Source of the DNA: Tardiphaga sp.
Lineage (GTDB): Bacteria; Pseudomonadota; Alphaproteobacteria; Rhizobiales; Xanthobacteraceae
Length of the DNA: 5,217 nucleotides
NCBI GenBank assembly: GCA_028290765.1
Contig: JAQGJF010000191.1
Span: 1 to 5,217, forward strand
Direction of reading: 5' to 3'
Shown here: piece by piece, positions 1-5,217 of the stretch
Layout: every line of letters begins with the position of its first letter
Numbering within the stretch: position 1 is the first letter of the stretch
The notes under the pieces: generated by a model
Told to the model about the DNA's origin: nothing
Seen by the model: only the letters and a program-made list of their open reading frames with translations
The model's database searches: none
Position numbers and translations under genes: made by a program

Positions 1-1
1 G

Positions 2-76
2 ACCAGCATTGTTGTCCAATTGCCACAGCTCGGAAGCGCGCGCATTATGGTGACCTTCGACCTGGTGTCCGGGTAG
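2..76 (+). CDS. C-terminal end of an unrecognised protein (5' part outside window)
   Basis: A plus-strand frame is open from the left edge to a TAG at 74-76. Its 24 residues end in RIMVTFDLVSG. The pattern of alternating hydrophobic residues (SIVVQLP, then ARIMVTFDLV) suggests a closing beta strand, and most third codon positions are G or C, as in the real genes here. I do not recognise the family. The opposite strand is also open over this stretch, so the strand call is only moderately supported. No terminator-like structure follows directly; the next hairpin is at 183-233 in the cold-shock leader. If real, this gene reads toward the cold-shock gene with a gap of 180 nt. Confidence 0.35.
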   Translation, partial: TSIVVQLPQLGSARIMVTFDLVSG

Positions 77-86
77 GAGTCGAGAC

Positions 87-126
87 TTGCTAAGCTGCAA
101 TTTTCGTGTTGCAATCCTCGTACAAT
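87..126 (+). promoter_or_regulatory. Weak candidate promoter(s) for the cold-shock gene
   Basis: Two poor but possible sigma-70-type arrangements lie here. One is TTGCTA (87-92) with a 17-nt spacer to TGCAAT (110-115), matching 4 of 6 bases in each hexamer. The other is a good -10-like TACAAT (121-126) without a clear -35. Either would give a leader of more than 100 nt, which is usual for cold-shock genes. The stretch between the upstream stop and the cold-shock start (77-256) otherwise holds only the hairpin described separately. Confidence 0.2.
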
Positions 127-182
127 CGGATTTTAGGCCGTTCGACTGTGCGTTTCGCGACCAGGAAATTGAGCAGAGATCT

Positions 183-233
183 AAAAAGCCCGCTTGTGGC
201 GTGGCACGCGTAAAGCGTGGCCGCGTCTTTTTT
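183..233 (+). promoter_or_regulatory. Terminator-like hairpin with T-run in the cold-shock gene leader
   Basis: The left arm GGCGTGG (198-204) plus CACGC (205-209) pairs with GCGTG (215-219) plus CCGCGTC (221-227). This gives a 12-bp stem with two G-T wobbles, one bulged G (220) and a GTAAA loop. Six Ts (228-233) follow at once. In addition AAAAAG (183-188) is complementary to CTTTTT (227-232), so a longer, bidirectional-looking structure is possible. The hairpin ends 23 nt before the ATG, which leaves no room for a promoter behind it, so transcripts of the cold-shock gene must cross it. It may be an attenuator or a temperature-sensitive leader element. Less likely, it only ends the upstream gene. 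The pairing is seen in the sequence; the function is inferred. Confidence 0.55.
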
Positions 234-256
234 ACGTCTAGAGCAGGAGACAGACG

Positions 257-460
257 ATGCAGAAGGGCACCGTCAAGTGGTTCAACCCGACCAAGGGTTA
301 TGGGTTCATCAAGCCGATGGCCGGCGACAAGGACGTGTTCGTCCATATCTCGGCCGTGGAGCGCGCTGGACTCTCTACCCTCAATGAAAATCAGGTCGTG
401 GAATATGACCTCGTCGAAAATCGCGGCAAGTCATCCGCGGAAAATCTGAAGGTCTCATAA
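257..460 (+). CDS. cspA: Cold-shock domain protein (CspA family)
   Basis: This is a 67-residue single cold-shock domain, a small five-stranded barrel that binds single-stranded RNA and DNA and acts as a cytoplasmic RNA chaperone. The start is typical (MQKGTVKWFN). RNP1 is KGYGFIKP (residues 13-20) and RNP2 is VFVHI (27-31), with the expected aromatic residues W8, F9, Y15, F17, F28 and H30. Length is normal for the family. The ATG at 257 has a strong AGGAG (245-249) 7 nt upstream. A longer frame starting at a TTG (position 87) in another phase lacks family similarity. The gene is monocistronic: it has its own leader hairpin and its own terminator, and it converges on purN. Family membership is certain. 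The choice among csp paralogues, and hence the symbol, is less so, and cold inducibility cannot be read from the sequence. Confidence 0.95.
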   Translation: MQKGTVKWFNPTKGYGFIKPMAGDKDVFVHISAVERAGLSTLNENQVVEYDLVENRGKSSAENLKVS

Positions 461-498
461 CTTCGTCACGGTCCGCGCGAGCACTCCGATCTGATGCA

Positions 499-528
499 CC
501 CCCGGCGAGCCGCCGGGGGTTTTTATTT
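499..528 (+). terminator. Rho-independent terminator of the cold-shock gene
   Basis: CCCCCGGCG (499-507) and CGCCGGGGG (511-519) form a perfect 9-bp GC stem around a 3-nt AGC loop, followed by TTTTTATTT (520-528). It lies 39 nt after the cold-shock stop codon. The T-run overlaps the stop codon of purN, which comes from the other strand. Read on the minus strand the same hairpin lies just after purN but has no T-run, so it is efficient in the plus direction only. Confidence 0.93.
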
Positions 529-1183
529 AGAGCGCGACGCCGGGTGAGATCAGGGTGTCGTCGAGACCTGCATTGGCTGTGGTCTTGCAGACATCGCCTT
601 CCAGCCGCGTTTCGCCTGATGCCACGAGGCGCAAGGCATCCGGATAAATGCGATGCTCGATCGCAAGCACGCGCTCGGCCAGCGTGTCAGGGGTGTCCTC
701 GTCGCGTACCGCGACCGCGCCCTGCATTACGATCGGGCCGGCGTCGGTTTGCGGAATCACGAAATGGACGGTGGCGCCCGATATCTTCACACCGGCCCGC
801 AACGCCTGGCCGTGAGGATCGAGGCCGGGGAACGACGGCAGCAATGACGGGTGAATATTGAGCATGCGGCCGTGCCAGCGCTGCACGAATTCCGCGGTGA
901 ACAGCCGCATGAAGCCCCCGAGACAAATCAGATCGACCCGATTGTCGTCCAGCGCCGCCTGCAACGCCGTCTCGAAGCCGGCGCGATCCCTGCCGAACGG
1001 CTTGCTTTCGATGACCAGGGTTGGAATTCGGCTTTCTCGGGCCTTCGCAAGGCCGGGCGCATCGGCCTTGTTCGAGATCACGACCACGATCTCGGCGGGA
1101 AAACCCTTCGCCTTGGCCGCCTCGATCAGCGCGGTCATATTTGACCCACGCCCGGAAATCAGGATTGCGACGCGACGGCTCAT
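527..1183 (-). CDS. purN: Phosphoribosylglycinamide formyltransferase (GAR transformylase)
   Basis: PurN transfers a formyl group from 10-formyltetrahydrofolate to GAR to give FGAR, the third step of de novo purine synthesis, in the cytoplasm. The 218-residue protein has the N-terminal phosphate-binding segment ISGRGSN (residues 9-15), the SNKADAPGL segment (37-45) and the active-site motif NIHPSLLPSFPG (109-120). The catalytic triad equivalent to E. coli N106/H108/D144 is present as N109, H111 and D147 (in VHFVIPQTDAGP). Length is close to the family norm (212 in E. coli), with a slightly divergent C-terminus. The ATG is only 4 nt beyond the purM stop. The likely Shine-Dalgarno GAGG overlaps that stop codon, so translation is probably coupled to purM. 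No independent promoter is visible. Confidence 0.97.
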   Translation of the reverse strand: MSRRVAILISGRGSNMTALIEAAKAKGFPAEIVVVISNKADAPGLAKARESRIPTLVIESKPFGRDRAGFETALQAALDDNRVDLICLGGFMRLFTAEFVQRWHGRMLNIHPSLLPSFPGLDPHGQALRAGVKISGATVHFVIPQTDAGPIVMQGAVAVRDEDTPDTLAERVLAIEHRIYPDALRLVASGETRLEGDVCKTTANAGLDDTLISPGVAL

Positions 1184-1187
1184 CGCC

Positions 1188-2261
1188 TCACCATGTCAGG
1201 TCGAGATGGCCGTTATAAACCACGCGGTGTTCACCTTCGGCGGGAATGACTTCGCCCAACAGAACAACGCTTTCGCCGCTTTCGCTGAGAATTTTGGTGA
1301 TCGGCTCGATGGCGTCGGGTTTGACGATCGCGATCATCCCGATGCCGCAATTGAAGGTGCGCAGCAATTCGAGTTCGGCGATGCCTCCCTCCGCCGCGAG
1401 CCATTTGAACACCGGGAGTACCGGCAACCGGGCCAGATCGATGCCGACGCCGAGATGTTTCGGCAGCACGCGGGGAATGTTGTCGGTGAACCCGCCCCCG
1501 GTGATATGGGCGAGCCCTTTTACCGCACCGGTCTCGCGAATCGCGCGCAGGCAGGATTTGACGTAGAGCCGCGTCGGCGTCAGCAGGGCGCCGCCCAGTG
1601 TCATGACCGGGGAAAACGGCGCTTGCGCCTCAAAACCGAGGCCTGACTTCTCGACGATCTTGCGAACCAGCGAAAACCCGTTGGAGTGGACGCCGGAGGA
1701 GGCCAGCCCGATCACGGCGTCGCCCGCCGCGATGTCGCGGCTCGGCAGCAAGGTACCGCGCTCGGCCGCGCCGACCGCGAAACCGGCGAGATCATAGTCG
1801 CCATCCTTGTAGAGGCCGGGCATTTCGGCGGTCTCGCCGCCGATCAGCGCACAGCCGGATTCGCGACACGCCTCGGCGATGCCGGCGACGATCGCCGCAG
1901 CGGCTTCCGGGTCGAGCTTGCCGCAGGCAAAATAGTCCAGAAAGAACAGTGGCTCCGCGCCCTGGACGACGAGATCGTTGACCGACATCGCCACCAGGTC
2001 GATGCCGATGGAGCCGTGCAGGCCGGCCTCGATGGCGATTTTGACCTTGGTGCCGACGCCATCGGTCGCGGCGACCAGCACCGGGTCCTTGAAGCCGGCG
2101 GCTTTGAGGTCGAACAGGCCGCCAAACCCGCCGATTTCAGCGTCGGCGCCGGCACGGGCGGTGGCGCGGACCATGGGCTTGATGAGATCGACCAGCCGGT
2201 TGCCGGCGTCGATATCGACCCCGGCGTCCGCGTAGGTCAGTCCATTTTTTGGATCGGCCAT
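1188..2261 (-). CDS. purM: Phosphoribosylformylglycinamidine cyclo-ligase (AIR synthetase)
   Basis: PurM closes FGAM to AIR using ATP, the fifth step of de novo purine synthesis. From the chosen ATG (2261) it is 357 residues, against 345 in E. coli. Family motifs run in order: [12 protein letters not shown] (10-21), TDGVGTK (66-72), the highly conserved [18 protein letters not shown] (94-111), [11 protein letters not shown] (141-151), [11 protein letters not shown] (188-198), [16 protein letters not shown] (252-267) and FNCGIGM (303-309). The start is supported by AAGGAA (minus strand, complement of 2268-2273) 6 nt upstream and by alignment of [14 protein letters not shown] with the E. coli N-terminus. 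The frame stays open another 130 codons upstream, but that part is antisense to the phosphatidyltransferase and has low-complexity, non-PurM content. It is the first gene of a purM-purN operon read leftward. Confidence 0.97.
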   Translation of the reverse strand: MADPKNGLTYADAGVDIDAGNRLVDLIKPMVRATARAGADAEIGGFGGLFDLKAAGFKDPVLVAATDGVGTKVKIAIEAGLHGSIGIDLVAMSVNDLVVQGAEPLFFLDYFACGKLDPEAAAAIVAGIAEACRESGCALIGGETAEMPGLYKDGDYDLAGFAVGAAERGTLLPSRDIAAGDAVIGLASSGVHSNGFSLVRKIVEKSGLGFEAQAPFSPVMTLGGALLTPTRLYVKSCLRAIRETGAVKGLAHITGGGFTDNIPRVLPKHLGVGIDLARLPVLPVFKWLAAEGGIAELELLRTFNCGIGMIAIVKPDAIEPITKILSESGESVVLLGEVIPAEGEHRVVYNGHLDLTW

Positions 2262-2451
2262 GCCGGGTTCCTTGAGCGTGTTTCTGAGTGATTTTGGGGC
2301 TGTACGTCGAATTCCGGCAGCGTGCAATGGCTCGCAACCCGTGTCAGCATATACTATGTACACGGTAAGCCGGTCCGGGCCGCGAAAGCTCCGATCTTTT
2401 GCGAGACTAGATCTTCTGGAAGAGACTGGGCCGGGAGCCGGGAACGTCGCC
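2262..2451. promoter_or_regulatory. Divergent intergenic region between purM and the phosphatidyltransferase
   Basis: This 190-nt spacer must hold the purMN promoter (leftward) and probably the promoter of the rightward genes. The most promoter-like element is TATACT (2350-2355, plus strand), a fair -10 without a convincing -35. It sits inside an inverted repeat CCGTGT (2339-2344) / ACACGG (2360-2365) with a 15-nt spacer, and within that lies a smaller CATA-TAC-TATG dyad (2348-2358). On the minus strand no hexamer pair scores well. A DNA palindrome TCTTC-TG-GAAGA lies at 2412-2423. No purine-riboswitch-like structure or T-rich terminator was found. The regulatory role is inferred from position. 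Confidence 0.45.
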
Positions 2452-2997
2452 TTGAGCATTCCAAACATCATCACGTTGGGCCGCATCCTGCTGGTGCCGT
2501 TCATCGTCTGGGCGATCGCGTCCAACCAGATGGAAATCGCGTTTGCGATCTTTATCGTGGCGGGTGTCTCCGACGCGGTCGACGGCTTTCTCGCCAAGCG
2601 CTTCGATATGGCAAGCGAGCTGGGCGCGCTGCTCGATCCCCTGGCCGACAAGGCATTGCTGGTGTCGATCTATGTGGCGCTCGGGATCTGGGGTGCGGTG
2701 CCGCGCTGGATCGTCATTCTGGTGGTATCGCGGGATATCATGATCGTCGGCGCCGTGATCGTGTCATGGTTGTTCGGCAAGCCGATTCCGATGAAACCGC
2801 TGATGGTGTCGAAGCTCAATACGGTGGCGCAGGTGGCCTTCGCGGCGCTGGTGCTGGCGGCGCTTGGTTTTGGTTTCAGGTCGTCGCCCTATGATATTAT
2901 CCTGATGGGTTTTGTGACGGTCTTTACTTTGCTTTCCGTCTCCTTCTATCTCGTGGAGTGGATGCGGCACATGAGCACGATCGAGTCCGGTCGCTGA
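2452..2997 (+). CDS. CDP-alcohol phosphatidyltransferase (PgsA / cardiolipin synthase-like)
   Basis: An integral inner-membrane enzyme that should join a CDP-diacylglycerol lipid to an alcohol, most likely making phosphatidylglycerophosphate or cardiolipin. From a TTG start it is 181 residues, the usual size. The family signature D-x2-D-G-x2-A-[R]-x8-G-x3-D-x3-D is present: D41, D44, G45, A48, K49, G58, D62 and D66, with K49 in place of the usual Arg. The N-terminus [15 protein letters not shown] is typical of the family. About six hydrophobic segments are visible (near 6-24, 28-40, 68-83, 85-107, 124-144 and 148-170). No in-frame ATG gives a family-like N-terminus; the TTG has a modest GGGA (2440-2443) 8 nt upstream. 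An ATG at 2356 would add 32 non-family residues. The substrate is not decided by sequence: I recall that alphaproteobacteria usually encode a separate PgsA near uvrC, so this may be a paralogue. Confidence 0.88.
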   Translation: MSIPNIITLGRILLVPFIVWAIASNQMEIAFAIFIVAGVSDAVDGFLAKRFDMASELGALLDPLADKALLVSIYVALGIWGAVPRWIVILVVSRDIMIVGAVIVSWLFGKPIPMKPLMVSKLNTVAQVAFAALVLAALGFGFRSSPYDIILMGFVTVFTLLSVSFYLVEWMRHMSTIESGR

Positions 2998-3014
2998 GGA
3001 TGCGCCGGTCCGTA

Positions 3015-3047
3015 CCCGGCACAATGGTTCACCGGGCTTCGCCCGGC
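3015..3047 (+). other. GC-rich stem-loops just upstream of hdaA
   Basis: CCGGGC (3032-3037) and GCCCGG (3041-3046) form a tight 6-bp hairpin with a TTC loop. CCCGG (3015-3019) can instead pair with CCGGG (3032-3036), so two mutually exclusive hairpins are possible. There is no T-run, so this is not an intrinsic terminator. The right arm ends 3 nt before the hdaA Shine-Dalgarno (GGAG, 3050-3053), so it could affect ribosome access. It could also be a dispersed genomic palindrome, which cannot be judged from one copy. Confidence 0.5.
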
Positions 3048-3060
3048 ATGGAGTGACTGC

Positions 3061-3741
3061 GTGGCAGGCCGCGTTCAACCTCGTCAGCTTGCTTTCGCGC
3101 TGCCACACGCAGAGAGCCTTTCCCGCGACAACTTTCTCGAGGGCCCGGCCAACGCCGCCGCGCTGGCGTTGATCGACAGCTGGCCCGACTGGCCGAACCG
3201 GATCATGCTGCTGGTCGGCCCGGAGGGTTCCGGCAAGAGCCATCTCGCGGCGATCTGGGCGGAGCAGGCCGGCGCGCGGTCAACTACCGCGCATGCGCTG
3301 ACTGCGGCAGCGGTGCCGGGCGCACTCGCCACCGGCGCGCTGGTGATCGAGGATTTGAGCCCCTCGAGTTGCGACGAACGCGCGCTGTTTCATTTGATGA
3401 ATCTCGCACGCGAAGATCAGGCCTTCGTTCTGATGACAGCGCGCCTTCCGCTGTCGGCTTCCGATGTCGAATTGCGCGACCTGCGTTCGCGGCTTCGCGC
3501 CGTGCCGGTGGTCACCCTGATGCCGCCCGACGATCACCTGTTCCGTGCGCTGATCGTCAAACTCTGCGCCGATCGCCAGGTCAGCATCGATGAGAATGTG
3601 GTGAACTACCTCGCCACCCGGATCGAGCGTTCCTTTGCTGCCGCGCGCCACGCGGTCGAACTGCTGGATTCCGAAGGCTTGCGTCTGGGCCGACCGATCA
3701 CCCGGGCGCTGGCGGCGGAATTGCTGCGGGATGGCACCTGA
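3061..3741 (+). CDS. hdaA: DnaA-family AAA+ protein, regulatory inactivator of DnaA (HdaA)
   Basis: Hda proteins bind the DNA polymerase sliding clamp and stimulate ATP hydrolysis by DnaA, preventing over-initiation of replication. This 226-residue protein (E. coli Hda is about 233) lacks the DNA-binding domain IV of DnaA. It shows an N-terminal clamp-binding motif QLAFAL (9-14), Walker A GPEGSGKS (53-60), a Walker B-like LVIED (94-98), a sensor I region LMTAR (124-128), a box VII-like segment LRDLRSRL (138-145) whose R144 may be the arginine finger, and a sensor II-type region around RIERSFAAARHAVELLD. The start is GTG, with GGAG (3050-3053) 7 nt upstream. It lies 63 nt after the phosphatidyltransferase and 134 nt before ppk1. 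Walker B reads ED where DnaA has DD; whether this weakens hydrolysis is unknown. General annotation may call it a DnaA ATPase-domain protein. Confidence 0.87.
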   Translation: MAGRVQPRQLAFALPHAESLSRDNFLEGPANAAALALIDSWPDWPNRIMLLVGPEGSGKSHLAAIWAEQAGARSTTAHALTAAAVPGALATGALVIEDLSPSSCDERALFHLMNLAREDQAFVLMTARLPLSASDVELRDLRSRLRAVPVVTLMPPDDHLFRALIVKLCADRQVSIDENVVNYLATRIERSFAAARHAVELLDSEGLRLGRPITRALAAELLRDGT

Positions 3742-3756
3742 CGGACGCAGCCATCC
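3729..3756 (+). other. Stem-loop spanning the hdaA stop codon
   Basis: GGATGGC (3729-3735) pairs perfectly with GCCATCC (3750-3756) around a 14-nt loop that contains the hdaA TGA (3739-3741). Two more pairs (3726-3727 with 3758-3759) are possible past a mismatch. No T-run follows, so it is not a classic terminator; it could be a 3'-end stabilising structure or chance. Confidence 0.35.
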
Positions 3757-3759
3757 GGC

Positions 3760-3788
3760 TTGACGACGTTCTCCACAGGTCCCTCAAT
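3760..3788 (+). promoter_or_regulatory. Candidate promoter for ppk1
   Basis: TTGACG (3760-3765) is a strong -35-like hexamer (5 of 6), preceded by C as in the CTTGAC form common in alphaproteobacteria. A 17-nt spacer leads to CTCAAT (3783-3788), a weak -10 matching only the last three bases. It lies in the 134-nt gap between hdaA and ppk1. An inverted repeat ATGTC (3787-3791) / GACAT (3800-3804) begins at the -10 end, nested inside CCACA (3773-3777) / TGTGG (3804-3808). If active, ppk1 could be transcribed apart from hdaA. Confidence 0.3.
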
Positions 3789-3875
3789 GTCATTGAAACG
3801 ACATGTGGATCGCACATGGTTCGTGGCGAATTCTCCGCATTGTCCAGCGTCTGACCAGGGATGGACCCGTACTCC

Positions 3876-5217
3876 ATGGATTCCTCGCAAGAGATTGTTA
3901 TTGAAGAGAAAAACGTTGAATCCCAGCCTGCGTCCACGATTGCGATGGGACCGGAGCGGTTCATCAATCGGGAGCTGTCCTGGCTGCATTTCAATCGCCG
4001 GGTGCTCGAGGAATCGGTCAATACAGGCCACCCGCTGCTGGAGCGGGTGCGGTTTTTGTCGATTTCCGCCAACAACCTTGATGAATTCTTTATGGTCCGC
4101 GTCGCCGGCATCAAGGCGCAGGTCCGCGAAGGGATCACCGAGCGCAGCCCCGATGGCCTCACCCCCTCCGAGCAGTTGGTCGTCCTCAACGAGGCGGTCT
4201 CCCAACTCGGTACCGATCAACAGGCGATCTGGCGCGATCTGCGCGGCATCCTGGCCGAAGTCGGCATCGTCCTGGTCGACGGTCGCGACGTCACCAAGGC
4301 CGAGCGAGCCTGGGTCGGGGATCATTTCCTCCACAACATCTTCCCGCTGCTGACGCCGTTGGCGATCGATCCGGCGCATCCGTTCCCATTCATCCCCAGT
4401 CTCGGCTTCACCATCGCTCTGCATCTCGCGCGGGTGTCCGACAGCAAGCCGATGAATGCGCTGATCCGTATGCCCGGCAAGATCGATCGCTTCATCCGGT
4501 TGCCGACCAGCGGCAAGGACGGTGCGGCACGGCTGATTACGCTGGAGCAGGCCACCGGCCTGTTCATCGGACGCCTGTTCCCTGGTTACGTCGTCAAGGG
4601 GCAGGGCGCGTTCCGAATCATCCGGGACAGCGAACTGGAAATCGAGGAAGAGGCGGAAGATCTGGTCCGCCTGTTTGAGACCGCGTTGAAACGCCGTCGC
4701 CGCGGTTCGGTGATCCGGCTCGAAATCGAAGCGACGATGCCGGAAGAATTGCGCGCGTTCGTCCAGCGCGCATTGGCCACTTCGGACGACGAAGTGCTGC
4801 TGGTCGACGGCGTGCTCGCCATGAACGAGGTGTCGCAACTGACGCGGCTCGACCGGCCCGACCTCGAATTCGCCCCCTATGTGCCGCGTCATCCCGAACG
4901 CGTTCGCGACCATGGCGGCGACATTTTCGCGGCCATCCGCCAGAAGGACCTGATCGTTCATCATCCCTATGAATCGTTCGACGTCGTCGTGCAGTTCCTG
5001 CAGCAGGCGGCGCGCGATCCCGACGTGGTCGCGATCAAGCAGACGCTCTATCGCACCTCGAACAACTCGCCGATCGTGCGCACGCTGGCGGAGGCCGCCG
5101 AAGCGGGAAAATCGGTAACCGCGCTGGTCGAGCTCAAGGCGCGTTTCGACGAGGAAGCCAACATCCGCTGGGCGCGCGACCTCGAGCGCGCCGGCGTGCA
5201 GGTGGTCTATGGCTTCA
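3876..5217 (+). CDS. ppk1: Polyphosphate kinase 1, 5' part (3' end outside window)
   Basis: PPK1 polymerises the gamma-phosphate of ATP into inorganic polyphosphate through a phosphohistidine intermediate. About 447 residues are present of an expected total near 700. The N-domain opens with [19 protein letters not shown] (28-46). The [16 protein letters not shown] segment (63-78) contains N67, equivalent to the E. coli ATP-contacting N45. The catalytic core is entered at [12 protein letters not shown] (R393 matches E. coli R375), followed by [13 protein letters not shown]. The window ends at VQVVYGF, just before the segment where the first catalytic His (E. coli H435) is expected, so neither catalytic His can be checked. 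An in-frame TGA at 3852-3854 limits the start to ATG 3861 or ATG 3876. I prefer 3876 because AGGGATGGA lies upstream at 3857-3865, while 3861 has its purine tract directly against it. The N-terminal 27 residues are acidic and look unstructured. Confidence 0.95.
   Translation, partial: MDSSQEIVIEEKNVESQPASTIAMGPERFINRELSWLHFNRRVLEESVNTGHPLLERVRFLSISANNLDEFFMVRVAGIKAQVREGITERSPDGLTPSEQLVVLNEAVSQLGTDQQAIWRDLRGILAEVGIVLVDGRDVTKAERAWVGDHFLHNIFPLLTPLAIDPAHPFPFIPSLGFTIALHLARVSDSKPMNALIRMPGKIDRFIRLPTSGKDGAARLITLEQATGLFIGRLFPGYVVKGQGAFRIIRDSELEIEEEAEDLVRLFETALKRRRRGSVIRLEIEATMPEELRAFVQRALATSDDEVLLVDGVLAMNEVSQLTRLDRPDLEFAPYVPRHPERVRDHGGDIFAAIRQKDLIVHHPYESFDVVVQFLQQAARDPDVVAIKQTLYRTSNNSPIVRTLAEAAEAGKSVTALVELKARFDEEANIRWARDLERAGVQVVYGF

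Noticed and set aside
232..242. TTACGTCTAGA, similar to the E. coli cspA cold box
   Set aside because: It matches only 8 of 11 bases and sits next to the ribosome site rather than near the 5' end of the leader; such a match is not rare by chance.
87..449. 120-codon frame overlapping the cold-shock gene in another phase
   Set aside because: It starts at a TTG, is rich in Arg and Ser as expected of a shifted frame, and the overlapped frame encodes an intact cold-shock domain.
858..1646. Plus-strand open frame (262 codons) opposite purN and purM
   Set aside because: It is antisense to two well-conserved enzymes and crosses their junction; it is an effect of third-position GC.
2262..2651. 130-codon N-terminal extension of the purM frame
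   Set aside because: It lies antisense to the phosphatidyltransferase, has no PurM similarity and low-complexity content; a well-placed ribosome site supports the ATG at 2261.
2998..3060. Intrinsic terminator between the phosphatidyltransferase and hdaA
   Set aside because: The GC hairpin at 3032-3046 is followed by GCATGGAGTG, with no T-run.
3787..3804. Pho box upstream of ppk1
   Set aside because: There is one TGTCAT-like half only; the second half is inverted, not the direct repeat PhoB needs.
3760..4353. 197-codon frame overlapping the start of ppk1
   Set aside because: It is a shifted frame of ppk1 dominated by Ser, Pro and Arg, while the ppk1 frame carries conserved motifs from the start.
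3606..4964. Long minus-strand open frame (452 codons) opposite hdaA and ppk1
   Set aside because: It is a mirror of GC-rich coding sequence: the plus strand encodes clear HdaA and PPK1 motifs through the same bases, and the antisense product resembles no family I know.

Overview
The window looks like chromosomal DNA from a GC-rich alphaproteobacterium, most likely the Bradyrhizobium/Rhodopseudomonas/Nitrobacter/Afipia group. This is inferred from the protein sequences (HdaA with an alphaproteobacterial look, the PurM/PurN order, a 67-residue cold-shock protein) and from the gene content. All recognised genes are core housekeeping genes. I see no transposase, phage gene, tRNA, rRNA or CRISPR array, and no convincing previously undescribed system.

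Layout from left to right. (1) Positions 2-76 look like the last codons of an unrecognised plus-strand gene. (2) A leader of about 180 nt, with a terminator-like hairpin at 198-233, precedes a cold-shock protein gene, cspA-like (257-460, +), which ends at a strong intrinsic terminator (499-528). (3) On the minus strand, purM (1188-2261) and purN (527-1183) form a tight operon reading leftward, convergent with the cold-shock gene. (4) A 190-nt divergent spacer (2262-2451) carries a dyad and separates purM from a plus-strand series: a CDP-alcohol phosphatidyltransferase (2452-2997), hdaA (3061-3741) and the 5' part of ppk1 (3876 to the window edge).

How the genes fit together. PurN and PurM catalyse steps 3 and 5 of de novo IMP synthesis, so they belong together. 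The plus-strand series joins a membrane phospholipid enzyme, a DnaA-family protein expected to inactivate DnaA-ATP at the sliding clamp, and polyphosphate kinase. These are three growth-linked functions, but the sequence shows only proximity and shared orientation, not proven co-transcription. The gap before ppk1 (134 nt) has a possible promoter of its own.

The most interesting points are non-coding: the hairpin plus T-run inside the cold-shock leader; the short open frame and mutually exclusive hairpins filling the gap before hdaA; and the dyads in the purM/phosphatidyltransferase and hdaA/ppk1 spacers. The ppk1 reading frame is cut by the window edge just before the region expected to carry the first catalytic histidine.
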